Shown here: positions 1 through 8,178 of the stretch, one piece after another | Numbering within the stretch: the first letter of the stretch is position 1 | Layout: every line of letters begins with the position of its first letter | From: Alphaproteobacteria bacterium | GTDB taxonomy: Bacteria; Pseudomonadota; Alphaproteobacteria; SMXP01 | Direction: 5' to 3' | Assembly (NCBI GenBank): GCA_028285305.1 | Contig: JANQPV010000044.1 | Span: forward strand, 62,001 to 126,000 | DNA: 64,000 bases | Translations under genes and position numbers: made by a program | Notes under the pieces: generated by a model | What the model saw: only the letters and a program-made list of their open reading frames with translations | Database searches by the model: none | Told to the model about the DNA's origin: nothing

Positions 1-1390
1 CTTTGCCGTATACTGAATTCAGGCGCCCAAAGAGAATGGTGTCGGCATCGCTGGGCGGAAGGTGTCCATCAAGCGGTGTCGCCAACTGCTTTTCGTTCAC
101 AGGACCCGCCAAATACGGTGTGACGATGATGACGAGTTCCGTTTGGTTGGTCGCAAAGTCCCGGCTTTTCGCCAAGGCTCCGATCACCGGCATGTCCTTG
201 ACGCCCGGAATGCCGTCAATGTTCTGTTTTGTGCTGTCCGAGAGAAGTCCGGCCATAACGATGCTGCCGCCGCTTGGCAATTCCACGGTCGATTCTGCCC
301 GGCGGACCGTCAGACCAGGAATGGTCGTTCCAGGAACCACGACGACGTTTCCATCACCGTCGGTGGTGACACCTTGGTTGAAGACAAATTGGTCTTCGGA
401 CGAGAGTTCGCTGACCTCAGTCGAGATCCTCAGTGAAATCCGGCCTTCGTCGAGCACGACAGGCGTGAAGCCAAGACCGACACCAAAGGGTTTGAATTCC
501 AGGGTTATGTTGCCGTCCCGGTCTCTGGAGACAGGAACCGGAAACTCACCGCCCGCGAGGAAGTTGGCGCTCTCACCAGAAATCGCCGTCAGATTTGGTT
601 CTGCCAGAGTGCGAATGATACCGGCCCGCTCGAACGCGCGCACTGCAGCGTCCGGATCGTTGCCTTCGTTGGAGTTCAAGTCAAAGAAGCCGATCTGGTT
701 CGGGCTGAGGGGGTTACCTTCGATTGAGAAGGGGTTGCGTGATTGAGGGTTAAAGACGAATTCACCGGCTTCGATCACGGCGTCAAAGTCTACACCGATC
801 TGTTTGGCGACCTGGCGCTGCATTTCGACAATGCGAACCTTCAGGAGAACCTGTTCTCCGCTTTCGATTGCCAACATCGTTAGGACTTGGTCGGGGCTCC
901 CCACGAAGCGAGCAGCCAGCTCGCGGGCACGGTCGGCCAGCATTGCGTTGCGTACGGACCCGGTTAAAACGATGTTATCGTTAATGGCCTCTACACCGAT
1001 CCGGCTGTCCGGAATGAATTTGTCGATCATCCCTTCCAAGGCGGCAAGGTCTCGTTCGACGCGAATCTCGAGGTTGAGTATCTGATTGCCGGCGGCATCA
1101 AAGAAGAAGGCGTTTGCCTGACCGACTTGATTACCCATCAAGTATGTGCGCCGGGGCGTACGGATGACGGCGTCAACAATGTCGGGCTCCGACACCAGCA
1201 CATCTTTCGCGTCCGCGGGCAAGTCGATGATGACCGCTTTGTTGAGCGGCAGGACAATCGCCCGTGAAGGAACGCCGGACTCCGTCGGCTTGACTTCGAG
1301 CTTGGGCGCAGACGTTCCTGGAGCACCTGCAGTTAGTCCGATCCATACCAAAGGCAGTATGAGGACGGAAAGTGTTTTGCGACTGAACAT
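1..1390 (-). CDS. cpaC: Flp pilus secretin CpaC/RcpA, 3' end beyond window
   Basis: This is the outer-membrane secretin through which the Flp/Tad pilus exits the cell. About 463 codons are visible and the stop lies left of the window. The protein opens with a basic n-region and hydrophobic core typical of a signal peptide (MFSRKTLSVLILPL). A pilus-assembly N-domain and a BON-like segment follow in the first ~200 residues. The C-terminal part contains the secretin segment ending in EFKPFGVGLGFTPVV and later the VIIVTPYLAGPVN stretch near the left edge. The ATG shares one base with the stop of cpaB (TAATG), so the two are probably translationally coupled. The order flp-cpaA-cpaB-cpaC is the usual alphaproteobacterial one, so cpaE and cpaF are expected further left. 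The family assignment is firm; the exact domain limits are estimates. Confidence 0.93.
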   Translation of the reverse strand, partial: MFSRKTLSVLILPLVWIGLTAGAPGTSAPKLEVKPTESGVPSRAIVLPLNKAVIIDLPADAKDVLVSEPDIVDAVIRTPRRTYLMGNQVGQANAFFFDAAGNQILNLEIRVERDLAALEGMIDKFIPDSRIGVEAINDNIVLTGSVRNAMLADRARELAARFVGSPDQVLTMLAIESGEQVLLKVRIVEMQRQVAKQIGVDFDAVIEAGEFVFNPQSRNPFSIEGNPLSPNQIGFFDLNSNEGNDPDAAVRAFERAGIIRTLAEPNLTAISGESANFLAGGEFPVPVSRDRDGNITLEFKPFGVGLGFTPVVLDEGRISLRISTEVSELSSEDQFVFNQGVTTDGDGNVVVVPGTTIPGLTVRRAESTVELPSGGSIVMAGLLSDSTKQNIDGIPGVKDMPVIGALAKSRDFATNQTELVIIVTPYLAGPVNEKQLATPLDGHLPPSDADTILFGRLNSVYGK

Positions 1391-2211
1391 TATTTTGCGT
1401 TCTCCACAAAGACGTTATAAGTGGCGCCGTAGCGATGAATACGGACGGTTGCTGAATCGCTCGCTAACTCACCTTCTTCTTCTTCAGATGAGTTAGCTTG
1501 CGGGCTGGAGTCAGAAAGACTGCGCAAGGAAAGTGTGATTTCACCGGCCACTTCCGCTTCTGCGAGCTTCTCAGCTTGCTTTGGCGAGAGTTCAAGTGTG
1601 GCGGTGCTACCCACAACGACCCGTTCACCGTCTTCGGATTGTTCGTAGGTTTGGTCGATGGCCAGAATTCGAATATTCTCAAGGATTGTTTCCGCAGACT
1701 GGAATTCCTCGCCCGTTAAAGTCGTTTGTGTGCGTGTGGAAATAACGTCAACGCGGTCATCGGGAAGAATGAAGCCTCCCGCGCCTGTTTCTGGAGAAAT
1801 CTCCGTTGATACCGCACGTTTTCCTTCAGTGATCATGACCGCCATAAAGCCGCGGTTGTCGGATTCGACGACCTTCTCTTCCGTTACGGGTTCCCCGCTT
1901 TTGGTCGTGATGCGGACCATAGCACCTAAATAGTCCTCAATGGCTTCCGGGTTGGACTTTTCCTTGATGAAGGCTTTGTGTAGTCCTTCTTCCGGCCAGT
2001 GTTGCCATTTGAGGCTTTCCTCGGTGATGCGGTCGCCCCTGTGAAGATCTATGTTCGCCACCAACACTTTGGTGGTTGGCATTTGTACGATCTGTGGGGT
2101 TGTCGTTGCAGTGGCGGTGTTGTTGTCCGACAACAATCCCCGAATGAGAAAAACACTCAAGGCAGCAGCCGCTGCAGCTATGACCAAAACGACAATTCGT
2201 GCTGTACCCAT
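1390..2211 (-). CDS. cpaB: Flp pilus assembly protein CpaB/RcpC
   Basis: CpaB/RcpC is an inner-membrane-anchored periplasmic protein that works with the CpaC secretin in Flp pilus assembly. The 273-residue product has an N-terminal membrane segment at about residues 4-27. A SAF-type domain follows, containing VLVANIDLHRGDRI and then the conserved RVDVISTRT stretch. The middle of the protein is typical in length for the family. An acidic Ser/Glu-rich linker (SSEEEEGELASD) lies near residue 245. The gene sits 147 bp downstream of cpaA and overlaps the cpaC start by one base. Known families give the role; no residue of this protein has a proven catalytic function. Confidence 0.92.
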   Translation of the reverse strand: MGTARIVVLVIAAAAAALSVFLIRGLLSDNNTATATTTPQIVQMPTTKVLVANIDLHRGDRITEESLKWQHWPEEGLHKAFIKEKSNPEAIEDYLGAMVRITTKSGEPVTEEKVVESDNRGFMAVMITEGKRAVSTEISPETGAGGFILPDDRVDVISTRTQTTLTGEEFQSAETILENIRILAIDQTYEQSEDGERVVVGSTATLELSPKQAEKLAEAEVAGEITLSLRSLSDSSPQANSSEEEEGELASDSATVRIHRYGATYNVFVENAK

Positions 2212-2358
2212 GACCTGTCTATCCGTTCACTTAGAATTCTGAAGTCGCCGATTGAGCAGTTGAGGCGACTATCGCAAGAAGAAGTCAAGTTAGAGTTAAT
2301 TTTCTTAGTGATCCGTAAGAGGATTTATTTAGATAAGCTTAAAGATGGGGAAGGGGCA

Positions 2359-2853
2359 TTAGGAGAAAAACAGGGATTCGGGAAAGACGAAAAAGCCGCC
2401 AGCAGCAATAGCGAGCGCATACGGCATGCCCACATCTGCATCATGCAAACGCATGAGCCACTTTTGATTGTGGACCATGGAGGGCAGCGGAATCCTGCGA
2501 AAAAATATGAGGCTCACCGCCAACACGCCACCGAAAAGAGCAACGTGGAACAAAAAGCTCACAAGGATCGTACCCGGACCAAACCACAACGCAGCGGCCG
2601 CCAACAACTTTCCGTCCCCTCCGCCCATCACCTTGAGCGCAAACAGGGTGAAACCAAAGATCAGCATTAAGAAACCAACGAGCAGATGCGCCCCGATTGT
2701 TGGAAAACTCACGCCGGTCAGGAGGGCAGCGGCGAGGAACCCAAGAGCTAGTCCTGCCGGTACAAAGTTGGGAATGCGCAGAGCCGCCAAGTCGTGCACC
2801 GCGGCGAGACTCATGAAAAAAGCAAAAAGAAGGACTGGAATGTACTCAAGCAT
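2359..2853 (-). CDS. cpaA: Prepilin peptidase CpaA/TadV (A24 family)
   Basis: This is an inner-membrane aspartyl protease that removes the leader of Flp pilin and TadE-like pseudopilins. The product is 164 residues, the short form expected for CpaA, which lacks the N-methylation domain of PilD. It is strongly hydrophobic with about six membrane segments. Both catalytic aspartates are visible: D22 in DLAALRIPN and the GxGD-type aspartate in GGGDGKLL near residue 78. Its likely substrates are encoded next to it: flp just upstream and the two TadE-like proteins at 4.3-5.5 kb. A terminator separates it from flp, so its expression should be lower than that of the pilin. Confidence 0.93.
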   Translation of the reverse strand: MLEYIPVLLFAFFMSLAAVHDLAALRIPNFVPAGLALGFLAAALLTGVSFPTIGAHLLVGFLMLIFGFTLFALKVMGGGDGKLLAAAALWFGPGTILVSFLFHVALFGGVLAVSLIFFRRIPLPSMVHNQKWLMRLHDADVGMPYALAIAAGGFFVFPESLFFS

Positions 2854-2904
2854 CGATCACTCTTGTGTTTGAGCGATCCTTACAGAAAAATGGTTACCAC
2901 AAAG

Positions 2905-2938
2905 AAAATCGCCTCAGGCCCGGGCCTGAGACGATTCC
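2905..2938 (-). terminator. Rho-independent terminator or attenuator after flp
   Basis: A perfect 18-base palindrome at 2913-2930 (CTCAGGCCCGGGCCTGAG) is flanked by further pairing ATCG/CGAT. Reading on the minus strand it is followed by TTTTCTTT. It lies between the flp stop and cpaA, so it would terminate most flp transcripts and let a fraction continue into cpaA-cpaB-cpaC. Confidence 0.75.
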
Positions 2939-2985
2939 CAAATCAGAAAAGGTTTGACCTTTTGGCAGGTCAAGCCGTAGACGAC

Positions 2986-3150
2986 TTAGTTAAGCGCAGC
3001 ACCAACGTTGGTCATCGTACCCTTAAGGTTGGTACCAACGGTCTGTACAGCGAGGATCACAACAACTGAGATGCCAGCAGCGATGATGCCGTACTCAATA
3101 GCGGTGGCGCCAGATTCGTCTTTCAAAAACTTAGAAACAAGATTAGCCAT
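2986..3150 (-). CDS. flp: Flp/Fap-type pilin
   Basis: This gene encodes a 54-residue type IVc pilin, the structural subunit of the Flp adhesion pilus. A short basic leader ends at glycine 14, followed by the mature start ATAIEYGIIAA with the conserved glutamate at +5 and the adjacent tyrosine typical of Flp pilins. Processing by CpaA between G14 and A15 is expected. One hydrophobic helix follows, then a short tail ending in TNVGAALN. A strong ribosome-binding site (AAGGAGT) lies nine bases before the ATG. The gene is first in the minus-strand pilus cluster and has its own terminator. Length, motif and context all agree. Confidence 0.96.
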   Translation of the reverse strand: MANLVSKFLKDESGATAIEYGIIAAGISVVVILAVQTVGTNLKGTMTNVGAALN

Positions 3151-3484
3151 GACTCATACTCCTTAACTAATTTAACTCCGAAGATTTATCTTTCCACTGG
3201 AAAGCGTTTCATTTTCTGAAACTGAACCAAAGGTATCCACGTGTTCCTAATTCTCTGTTAAGAACCATGGTAAAGTTCTGTTAATGATTGAACGTATGCG
3301 GAGTAGAGCGATGCGCCCCATTTACATTAGGTTTTCGGCGTTTTCCGGGAGCCGGTATTCCGCTTTTTGATTGCCCGTCTCGATTTCTCTTATTCATTTA
3401 CATGATGAGTTATGATTATCCGACAAGAATGGCGACAGAGTTTTAGTCGAACTTGAATGAGTTTATTTCGAGAGACGTCTCCCC
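3151..3484. promoter_or_regulatory. Divergent upstream region between flp and the plus-strand pilus gene
   Basis: This is an AT-rich non-coding stretch, about 466 bp in all when extended to 3616. It must carry the flp promoter on the minus strand and the promoter for the gene at 3617. TTAA elements occur at about 3163 and 3173, but their five-base spacing does not fit the seven-base spacing of a CtrA site. I could not fix a -35/-10 pair with confidence. I see no convincing small ORF or RNA gene. Confidence 0.4.
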
Positions 3485-3514
3485 AAATTCGGTTGAAAAT
3501 TTAACCGAATTTTT
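3485..3514. repeat. Perfect 10-bp inverted repeat with T-tract
   Basis: AAATTCGGTT at 3485-3494 and AACCGAATTT at 3503-3512 are perfect inverted copies around an eight-base centre, and the right arm runs into TTTTT. The structure lies about 100 bp before the start of the pilus N-domain gene. It could be an attenuator-like terminator in that gene's leader or a protein-binding site. The sequence alone does not decide between them. Confidence 0.6.
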
Positions 3515-3616
3515 CCTTAGGTTTCATACAAAGAGTTTCTGAAAACGAGTGCGTGCTTGCAGACCTGGTTTTGTGGGACGCAGAAGACAAGGCCTTATCC
3601 AACGTTAGAGAGCTCC

Positions 3617-4147
3617 ATGCGCAAAAATTCAAAGTCTATTCGACTGCTGACCAACGCCCTCTTCGGCGCGGCAATGATTGTTGTAGCGCCCAATGCCTTT
3701 GCGAACGACACGCGTCAGCCAATCGCATTCAAGAACGAGGAAAAGCTTCAAGACTATATTGACTTGAGCCAAGACCAAGCCGTTTCAATAAAGTTGGAGC
3801 GCAAGGCATCATCCATCCTCATTGGCAATCCAATGATTGCAGATGTGATTGCCCACGACAGCACTCATATTTTCGTCACTGGCCGTATGGTTGGAACAAC
3901 CAATGTCATCGCCGTTGATGAAGTGGGCGATGTGATCGTTAACCGCGTTGTTCATGTTGAACCGACACAAACAGCGAGTGTTAATCTCTTTAAGAATTCC
4001 GAGCGGTTTTCGCATACCTGTCGGCCTGAATGCGGTCCTGTGGTCGCGCCTGGCGATGAAGAACTCTCTTTCAAGAAATTGGTTGACCAAACTCAGCGGA
4101 AGATCCAGTTGGCCGAACAGTCCAAGCTGGCGGGCAAAGCCAACTAG
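3617..4147 (+). CDS. Periplasmic pilus-assembly N-domain protein
   Basis: The 176-residue product has a signal peptide ending near PNAFA|N (residues 1-29). A compact domain of the type found at the N-terminus of CpaC secretins follows, with the segments SIKLERKASSILIGNP, DVIAHDSTHIFVTG and TTNVIAVDEVG. It lacks a secretin channel domain. The C-terminal third is a charged extension with a Cys pair in CRPECGP. The start at 3617 is chosen because GAGAG lies just upstream and the signal peptide begins there. The gene is divergent from flp and precedes two TadE-like genes, so it is probably an accessory factor of the Tad machine. The family call is good; its precise job is inferred. Confidence 0.8.
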   Translation: MRKNSKSIRLLTNALFGAAMIVVAPNAFANDTRQPIAFKNEEKLQDYIDLSQDQAVSIKLERKASSILIGNPMIADVIAHDSTHIFVTGRMVGTTNVIAVDEVGDVIVNRVVHVEPTQTASVNLFKNSERFSHTCRPECGPVVAPGDEELSFKKLVDQTQRKIQLAEQSKLAGKAN

Positions 4148-4172
4148 TCACGTCTAAGATTGCCGAATGTCG

Positions 4173-4199
4173 AAAAGGGTGCCGGTTGGCACCCTTTTT
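4173..4199 (+). terminator. Rho-independent terminator
   Basis: An 11-base-pair stem (AAAAGGGTGCC / GGCACCCTTTT) with a GGTT loop is followed by a T-run. It lies 25 bp after the stop of the pilus N-domain gene. It separates that gene from the downstream TadE-like pair. Confidence 0.9.
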
Positions 4200-4353
4200 G
4201 CTGCGCCCACTTCGACCATCGGCAAAGCTAAAAACTATCTTAAAAGTAACCTTGTTTTTTAGACAGATGTTTACTGATTTCGTCGCAGAGTAAGTGCGGC
4301 GATAAAGCGGACGTAACAGTCACGCAAATGGTATGTTGGGTGGAGTAAGAGTT

Positions 4354-4908
4354 GTGCAGTCTTCTAAAAACGTCAGTTTACGCCGCCGTCTAGGGCGAGC
4401 GCTTCTCAGTCCATTTCTCAAATCAAAAGATGGGACCGCGGCCATTGAGTTTGGAATCGTGGCCATTCCGTTCTTCATGTTCTTGATGGGTATCATGGAG
4501 ATGTCGATCCTATTCTTTGGCGGTGTTGCCTTGGAAAACGGGATGGTCGAGGCGGCCCGTCAAGTGCGAACCGGGCAGTTGCAATTCGGCGGTGGCGGAG
4601 CCAACCAATTCCGCGACGTGGTTTGCGACAGTATCGATGCCTTCATGAGTTGCGACCCGTCCGAGCTTTATATTGATGTACGGACATTCGATGACTTTGG
4701 AAACGTCAATTTTGAAGATCCGCTCGAAGACGATGATTTGGGCGACGATCTCCAATTCGATCCCGGGCAAGGCGGTGACGTGATCCTGGTTCGGGTGTTT
4801 TACACTTGGGATATCCTCACCCCGCTCATTGGCGAGCTCTTCGTGAATACGGGCGGAGAATATCGTCTTGTTTCATCGGCGATGGCCTTTCGAAATGAGC
4901 CTTTCTAG
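4354..4908 (+). CDS. TadE/TadG-like pseudopilin 1
   Basis: TadE-like proteins are minor pseudopilins needed for Flp pilus assembly and are processed by CpaA. After a basic N-terminal region comes the TadE motif GTAAIEFGIVAIPF, with a processing glycine and the +5-type glutamate, inside a single membrane helix. The remaining ~130 residues are predicted periplasmic and acidic, with the Cys-containing stretch VVCDSIDAFMSCDP. I prefer the GTG at 4354, since GTGGAG lies eight bases upstream. An ATG at 4333 would add seven residues but has no ribosome-binding site. The gene is followed 18 bp later by a paralogue, and the two are probably co-transcribed. Confidence 0.88.
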   Translation: MQSSKNVSLRRRLGRALLSPFLKSKDGTAAIEFGIVAIPFFMFLMGIMEMSILFFGGVALENGMVEAARQVRTGQLQFGGGGANQFRDVVCDSIDAFMSCDPSELYIDVRTFDDFGNVNFEDPLEDDDLGDDLQFDPGQGGDVILVRVFYTWDILTPLIGELFVNTGGEYRLVSSAMAFRNEPF

Positions 4909-4926
4909 GATTGCAAGGAGACACAC

Positions 4927-5487
4927 ATGTTGAAGGCGATCGGAAAGTTGAATGCGAAGCTTTCACGGCTGGCGAAATCATACAGTGAAAACTCTTCCGG
5001 TCTTGCAGCGGTAGAGTTCGGTCTTATCGCGCCGATCCTTCTGATTATGCTCATCGGCATATTCGAGATCTCTCAGGGGCTTTCGGTTTCGCGCAAAGTT
5101 ACATCTGCGGGCAGCACGATCGGCGATTTGACCTCGCAGGCTCTCGAAATGTCGGATGAAGATATCGAGGATACGTTTGGATCGGCGATGGCGATCATGT
5201 TCCCCAATTCTGCAGGACCATTGAAAATGCGGTTGACTTCGGTCGAGATCGACCCTGTGGGGGATGCGACAGTCGCGTGGAGCGATTCCTCAAATTGGTC
5301 GTCCCTGCCGGAAGGTGCGCCGGTGACTTTGCCGGGAGGGATGAACGTTCCCAATACCAGTGTGATCATGTCCGAAATCGAGTATGATTATACGAGCTTG
5401 TTTGGGGAGTTCTTGCCCGGCACGACGACATTTAACGACAGGTTCTTCTTCATTCCGCGCCGCACGGTGGCTGTGCAGCGCGAATAG
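4927..5487 (+). CDS. TadE/TadG-like pseudopilin 2
   Basis: This second TadE-family protein has 186 residues and follows the first after 18 bp with the ribosome-binding site AAGGAG. Its motif SSGLAAVEFGLIAPILLIML sits at about residues 23-42 and carries the glycine, +5-type glutamate and membrane helix expected of a CpaA-processed pseudopilin. The mature part is soluble and predicted periplasmic, with no other recognisable domain. Paired TadE and TadF/TadG genes are standard in tad loci, so the pair probably forms a heteromer at the pilus base. A strong terminator follows the stop. Confidence 0.88.
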   Translation: MLKAIGKLNAKLSRLAKSYSENSSGLAAVEFGLIAPILLIMLIGIFEISQGLSVSRKVTSAGSTIGDLTSQALEMSDEDIEDTFGSAMAIMFPNSAGPLKMRLTSVEIDPVGDATVAWSDSSNWSSLPEGAPVTLPGGMNVPNTSVIMSEIEYDYTSLFGEFLPGTTTFNDRFFFIPRRTVAVQRE

Positions 5488-5530
5488 CCGCTTTGCGTCA
5501 GGCCCTTTTCTGATCAGAATCAAAGGTGAT

Positions 5531-5563
5531 AGGCTCTTCTTTTTCGACAAGAAGAGCCTTTTT
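5531..5563 (+). terminator. Terminator hairpin abutting the ggt start codon
   Basis: An 11-bp perfect stem (AGGCTCTTCTT at 5531-5541 with AAGAAGAGCCT at 5549-5559) has a seven-base loop and ends in TTTTT. It is a textbook terminator for the TadE pair. The T-run is followed directly by the GTG at 5564, the best ggt start. The only purine-rich ribosome-binding candidate, AAGAAGAG, is in the 3' arm of the stem. Confidence 0.85.
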
Positions 5564-7336
5564 GTGACCCGTTCTTTCCCGCGCCAGCTGGTTCTGGCGA
5601 GCCTTTCCTCACTCATCGTATTCACCAACGTCGTGCTTGCCGAGGTTTCGCGTTCCGATCCGGAGGGCGCGACCGAGGTGTTGCAGCTCAACGAACAGGC
5701 CGAGGCCAAGACGTTCATGATCTCGACGGCAAACCCGCATGCGAGCCAAGCGGGGTACGAGGTTCTGCGCAAAGGCGGGTCGGCTGTTGATGCGGCGATT
5801 GCTGCGCAGATGGTACTTAATCTGACAGAGCCTCAATCTTCGGGGATCGGAGGGGGCGCGTTTCTTCTCCACTTTGATCAGTCAACGGGAGAGCTTACGA
5901 CCTACGATGGCCGGGAGACGGCGCCGGCGGCGGTTACTCCCACTCACTTTCTGGATGCCGACGGCAAGTTCATCGGGTGGAGAGAAACGTTCGACAGTGG
6001 CCGGGCCACCGGCGTTCCGGGCGTACTCAAGATGCTGGAACTTGCCCATCAACGGCATGGCAAACTGTCGTGGAGTGAGTTGTTCGAAAGCGCCATCGAG
6101 CTTTCGGAAGAGGGGTTCGACGTATCTCCGCGTTTGGCCGGATTGCTGTCCCAGGGTGGGCCGCGGCTTTTGGCTTTCCCGGATACGCGCGCCTATTTCT
6201 TCCGCGAGCAAGAACCCTTAGCGGTCGGCTTCCGACTTAAAAACCCTCAGTTTGCTGAAAGCTTACGGCAAATCGCTGAGCAAGGGACGAAGGTCTTTTA
6301 CGAAGGCTCCATTGGTGAAGAGATTATCGCCCGCGTGAACAAGGCGGCGTCCACATCGGATGCAACTGGGTATGCGGGGATCACCATGGACGACCTGCGG
6401 TCCTATCAACCGGTGGAACGGGAAGCGATTTGCGGCACATACCGCGGCAACAAAGTGTGCGGCATGCGCCCGCCAAGTTCGGGCGGTGCCACGGTTCTAC
6501 AGATCCTGGGCATGCTCGAACGGTTCGACCTGAAGGCCATGGGTCCACAAAGTGCTGAGGCTCTGCACCTTTATGCGGAGGCAAACCGATGGGCTTTTGC
6601 AGACCGAAACTATTACTTGGGCGATCCTGCTTTTGTCTCTGCTCCCCTTGAAGATCTCGTATCTTCGGGATATCTGGCGACGCGGTCTGGGCAATTAGAC
6701 GGGGCGCGGGTTGCAAAACATACGGCCGTGCACGGAACGCCTGGGGAGGAGGTTTCGCTCAGCCCCGACACGGCGTCAAAGGGAGATGATACAACACACT
6801 TGTCGGTAATTGACGCTGAAGGGAATGCGGTTGCTCTCACGTCTTCGATCGAAACAGCGTTTGGGTCGCGATTGATGGCCGGTGGTTTCCTTTTGAACAA
6901 TCAGCTTACAGACTTCTCCTTTTATCCGGAAAAGGATGGACGGCCGGTTGCCAATGGTCCGGCCGCGGGAAAACGTCCGCTCTCTTCGATGTCACCCACC
7001 ATGGTGTTTCGTCCGGATGGGTCTCTCTATATGATTATCGGGTCGCCGGGCGGGAAGCGCATCATTAGCTTTGTTGCGAAAACCATCGTTGCCCATATCG
7101 ATTGGGGCCTTAACATCCAAGAGGCGATCGACATGCCTCACGTGACAAACTTAAACGGGGAGACAGATCTCGAATCATCTCCTGCCATGTTTGAAATGCA
7201 GGACGAATTGGCTGCTCGGGGACACAAAGTGCGGGTCCGGTCGATGCCGAGCGGACTTCACGGCATCGTCATTGAAGAAGACAGATTGCTCGGCGGAGCG
7301 GACTCGCGCAGAGAAGGGCTCGTCCTAGGCGACTAA
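5564..7336 (+). CDS. ggt: Gamma-glutamyltransferase
   Basis: This periplasmic enzyme hydrolyses or transfers the gamma-glutamyl group of glutathione. It is made as a precursor that cleaves itself before a catalytic threonine. The nucleophile is T410 in the motif TTHLSVID. Upstream hallmarks include GYEVLRKGGSAVDAAIA and SSGIGGGAFLL. The conserved GKRPLSSMSPT and GSPGGKRI segments are in the small subunit. The GTG at 5564 gives a 590-residue protein with a clear signal peptide (hydrophobic core LVLASLSSLIVF, cleavage near LA|EV); the first in-frame ATG lies after the signal sequence. No ordinary ribosome-binding site precedes this start because it abuts a terminator hairpin. The stop overlaps the convergent pabC stop by four bases. 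Confidence 0.92.
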   Translation: MTRSFPRQLVLASLSSLIVFTNVVLAEVSRSDPEGATEVLQLNEQAEAKTFMISTANPHASQAGYEVLRKGGSAVDAAIAAQMVLNLTEPQSSGIGGGAFLLHFDQSTGELTTYDGRETAPAAVTPTHFLDADGKFIGWRETFDSGRATGVPGVLKMLELAHQRHGKLSWSELFESAIELSEEGFDVSPRLAGLLSQGGPRLLAFPDTRAYFFREQEPLAVGFRLKNPQFAESLRQIAEQGTKVFYEGSIGEEIIARVNKAASTSDATGYAGITMDDLRSYQPVEREAICGTYRGNKVCGMRPPSSGGATVLQILGMLERFDLKAMGPQSAEALHLYAEANRWAFADRNYYLGDPAFVSAPLEDLVSSGYLATRSGQLDGARVAKHTAVHGTPGEEVSLSPDTASKGDDTTHLSVIDAEGNAVALTSSIETAFGSRLMAGGFLLNNQLTDFSFYPEKDGRPVANGPAAGKRPLSSMSPTMVFRPDGSLYMIIGSPGGKRIISFVAKTIVAHIDWGLNIQEAIDMPHVTNLNGETDLESSPAMFEMQDELAARGHKVRVRSMPSGLHGIVIEEDRLLGGADSRREGLVLGD

Positions 7337-8178
7337 ATCCGTGCCCCTTCGAACAAAGATTCGAGCCATGCTTCGTAGTGCGCCTTGATCGGATCAACCG
7401 GCGCCGTTTGGAACGAAGTCTCATCAATGGCCGATATTGGCAGTACACCCATCAGGCTGTTGGTCAAGAAGCAGGCGTCGGCACTTTTGAGGCGCGTCAG
7501 GTTGAACGACTCTGTATCGACTTGAACGGGTCCCGAGGCCAACAGTTCGATCAATTTGCCCCGGACCGTGCCTTCCAAAACGCCGTCTGCGGCAGGCGGC
7601 GTGATAATGTGGTTGCCTTCCACGAGCCAGATATTGGCGATCGATGTGCAAGCGACGCGCTGCTCTGTATTAAGAATAAGGGCATCGTCGTATCCCTCCG
7701 CCATGGCCTGCCGGCGTGCAAGGATGTTGTCCAGGTAATTCAAGCTCTTTAGCCGGGACAGAGGCGAGGTCGTGTTCCGCCGAATCGAAGCGGTCTTGAG
7801 GCGGAATGGTTTGGTGTAGTCCGGTGTGCCACCCGCTGTGATGAGACAGGTGGGTTCGGGAGTGAGCGGTAAGGCTACGCCGCGCCCGCCGGGTCCGCGC
7901 GATAAGGTGATGCGAATTGCAAGGTCTTCGCTGGATTGCCTGCCTTGGGCGACGTCCAAACAGGCATTTTCCAAGTCACGGTCGGAGTGGGGCAGGGGGA
8001 TGCCCAACATCTCCGAACCGGCGCGGAGCCGCGCTAAATGAGCTTGACCTAGAATCAGCGCACCGGCCCGATAGAATATCGTTTCGAACAGGCCGTCGCC
8101 CAGCAAAAAGCCTCTGTCGTGGGGCGATATTGCCGGATCGTCTGCATCCCGTAATTCGCCGTTGCGCCAACACTTCAT
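7333..8178 (-). CDS. pabC: Aminodeoxychorismate lyase-like class IV aminotransferase
   Basis: PabC releases p-aminobenzoate and pyruvate from 4-amino-4-deoxychorismate, the last step of PABA synthesis for folate. The 281-residue product carries the class IV PLP-fold hallmarks: N-terminal GFLLGDGLFETI, the PLP lysine K144 in SRLKSLNYLDNIL, and the C-terminal FLTNSLMGVLPI segment. On sequence alone, branched-chain or D-amino-acid aminotransferase activity cannot be excluded. The context settles the call, since the start overlaps the pabA stop by four bases in a pabB-pabA-pabC operon. It is convergent with ggt. Confidence 0.88.
   Translation of the reverse strand: MKCWRNGELRDADDPAISPHDRGFLLGDGLFETIFYRAGALILGQAHLARLRAGSEMLGIPLPHSDRDLENACLDVAQGRQSSEDLAIRITLSRGPGGRGVALPLTPEPTCLITAGGTPDYTKPFRLKTASIRRNTTSPLSRLKSLNYLDNILARRQAMAEGYDDALILNTEQRVACTSIANIWLVEGNHIITPPAADGVLEGTVRGKLIELLASGPVQVDTESFNLTRLKSADACFLTNSLMGVLPISAIDETSFQTAPVDPIKAHYEAWLESLFEGARI

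Noticed and set aside
3-746. 247-codon open reading frame antisense to cpaC
   Set aside because: The minus strand encodes the secretin with its diagnostic segments; the antisense product is Ser/Arg/Pro-rich and unlike a real protein.
3163-3176. CtrA site upstream of flp
   Set aside because: The two TTAA elements are separated by five bases, not the seven required by the consensus.
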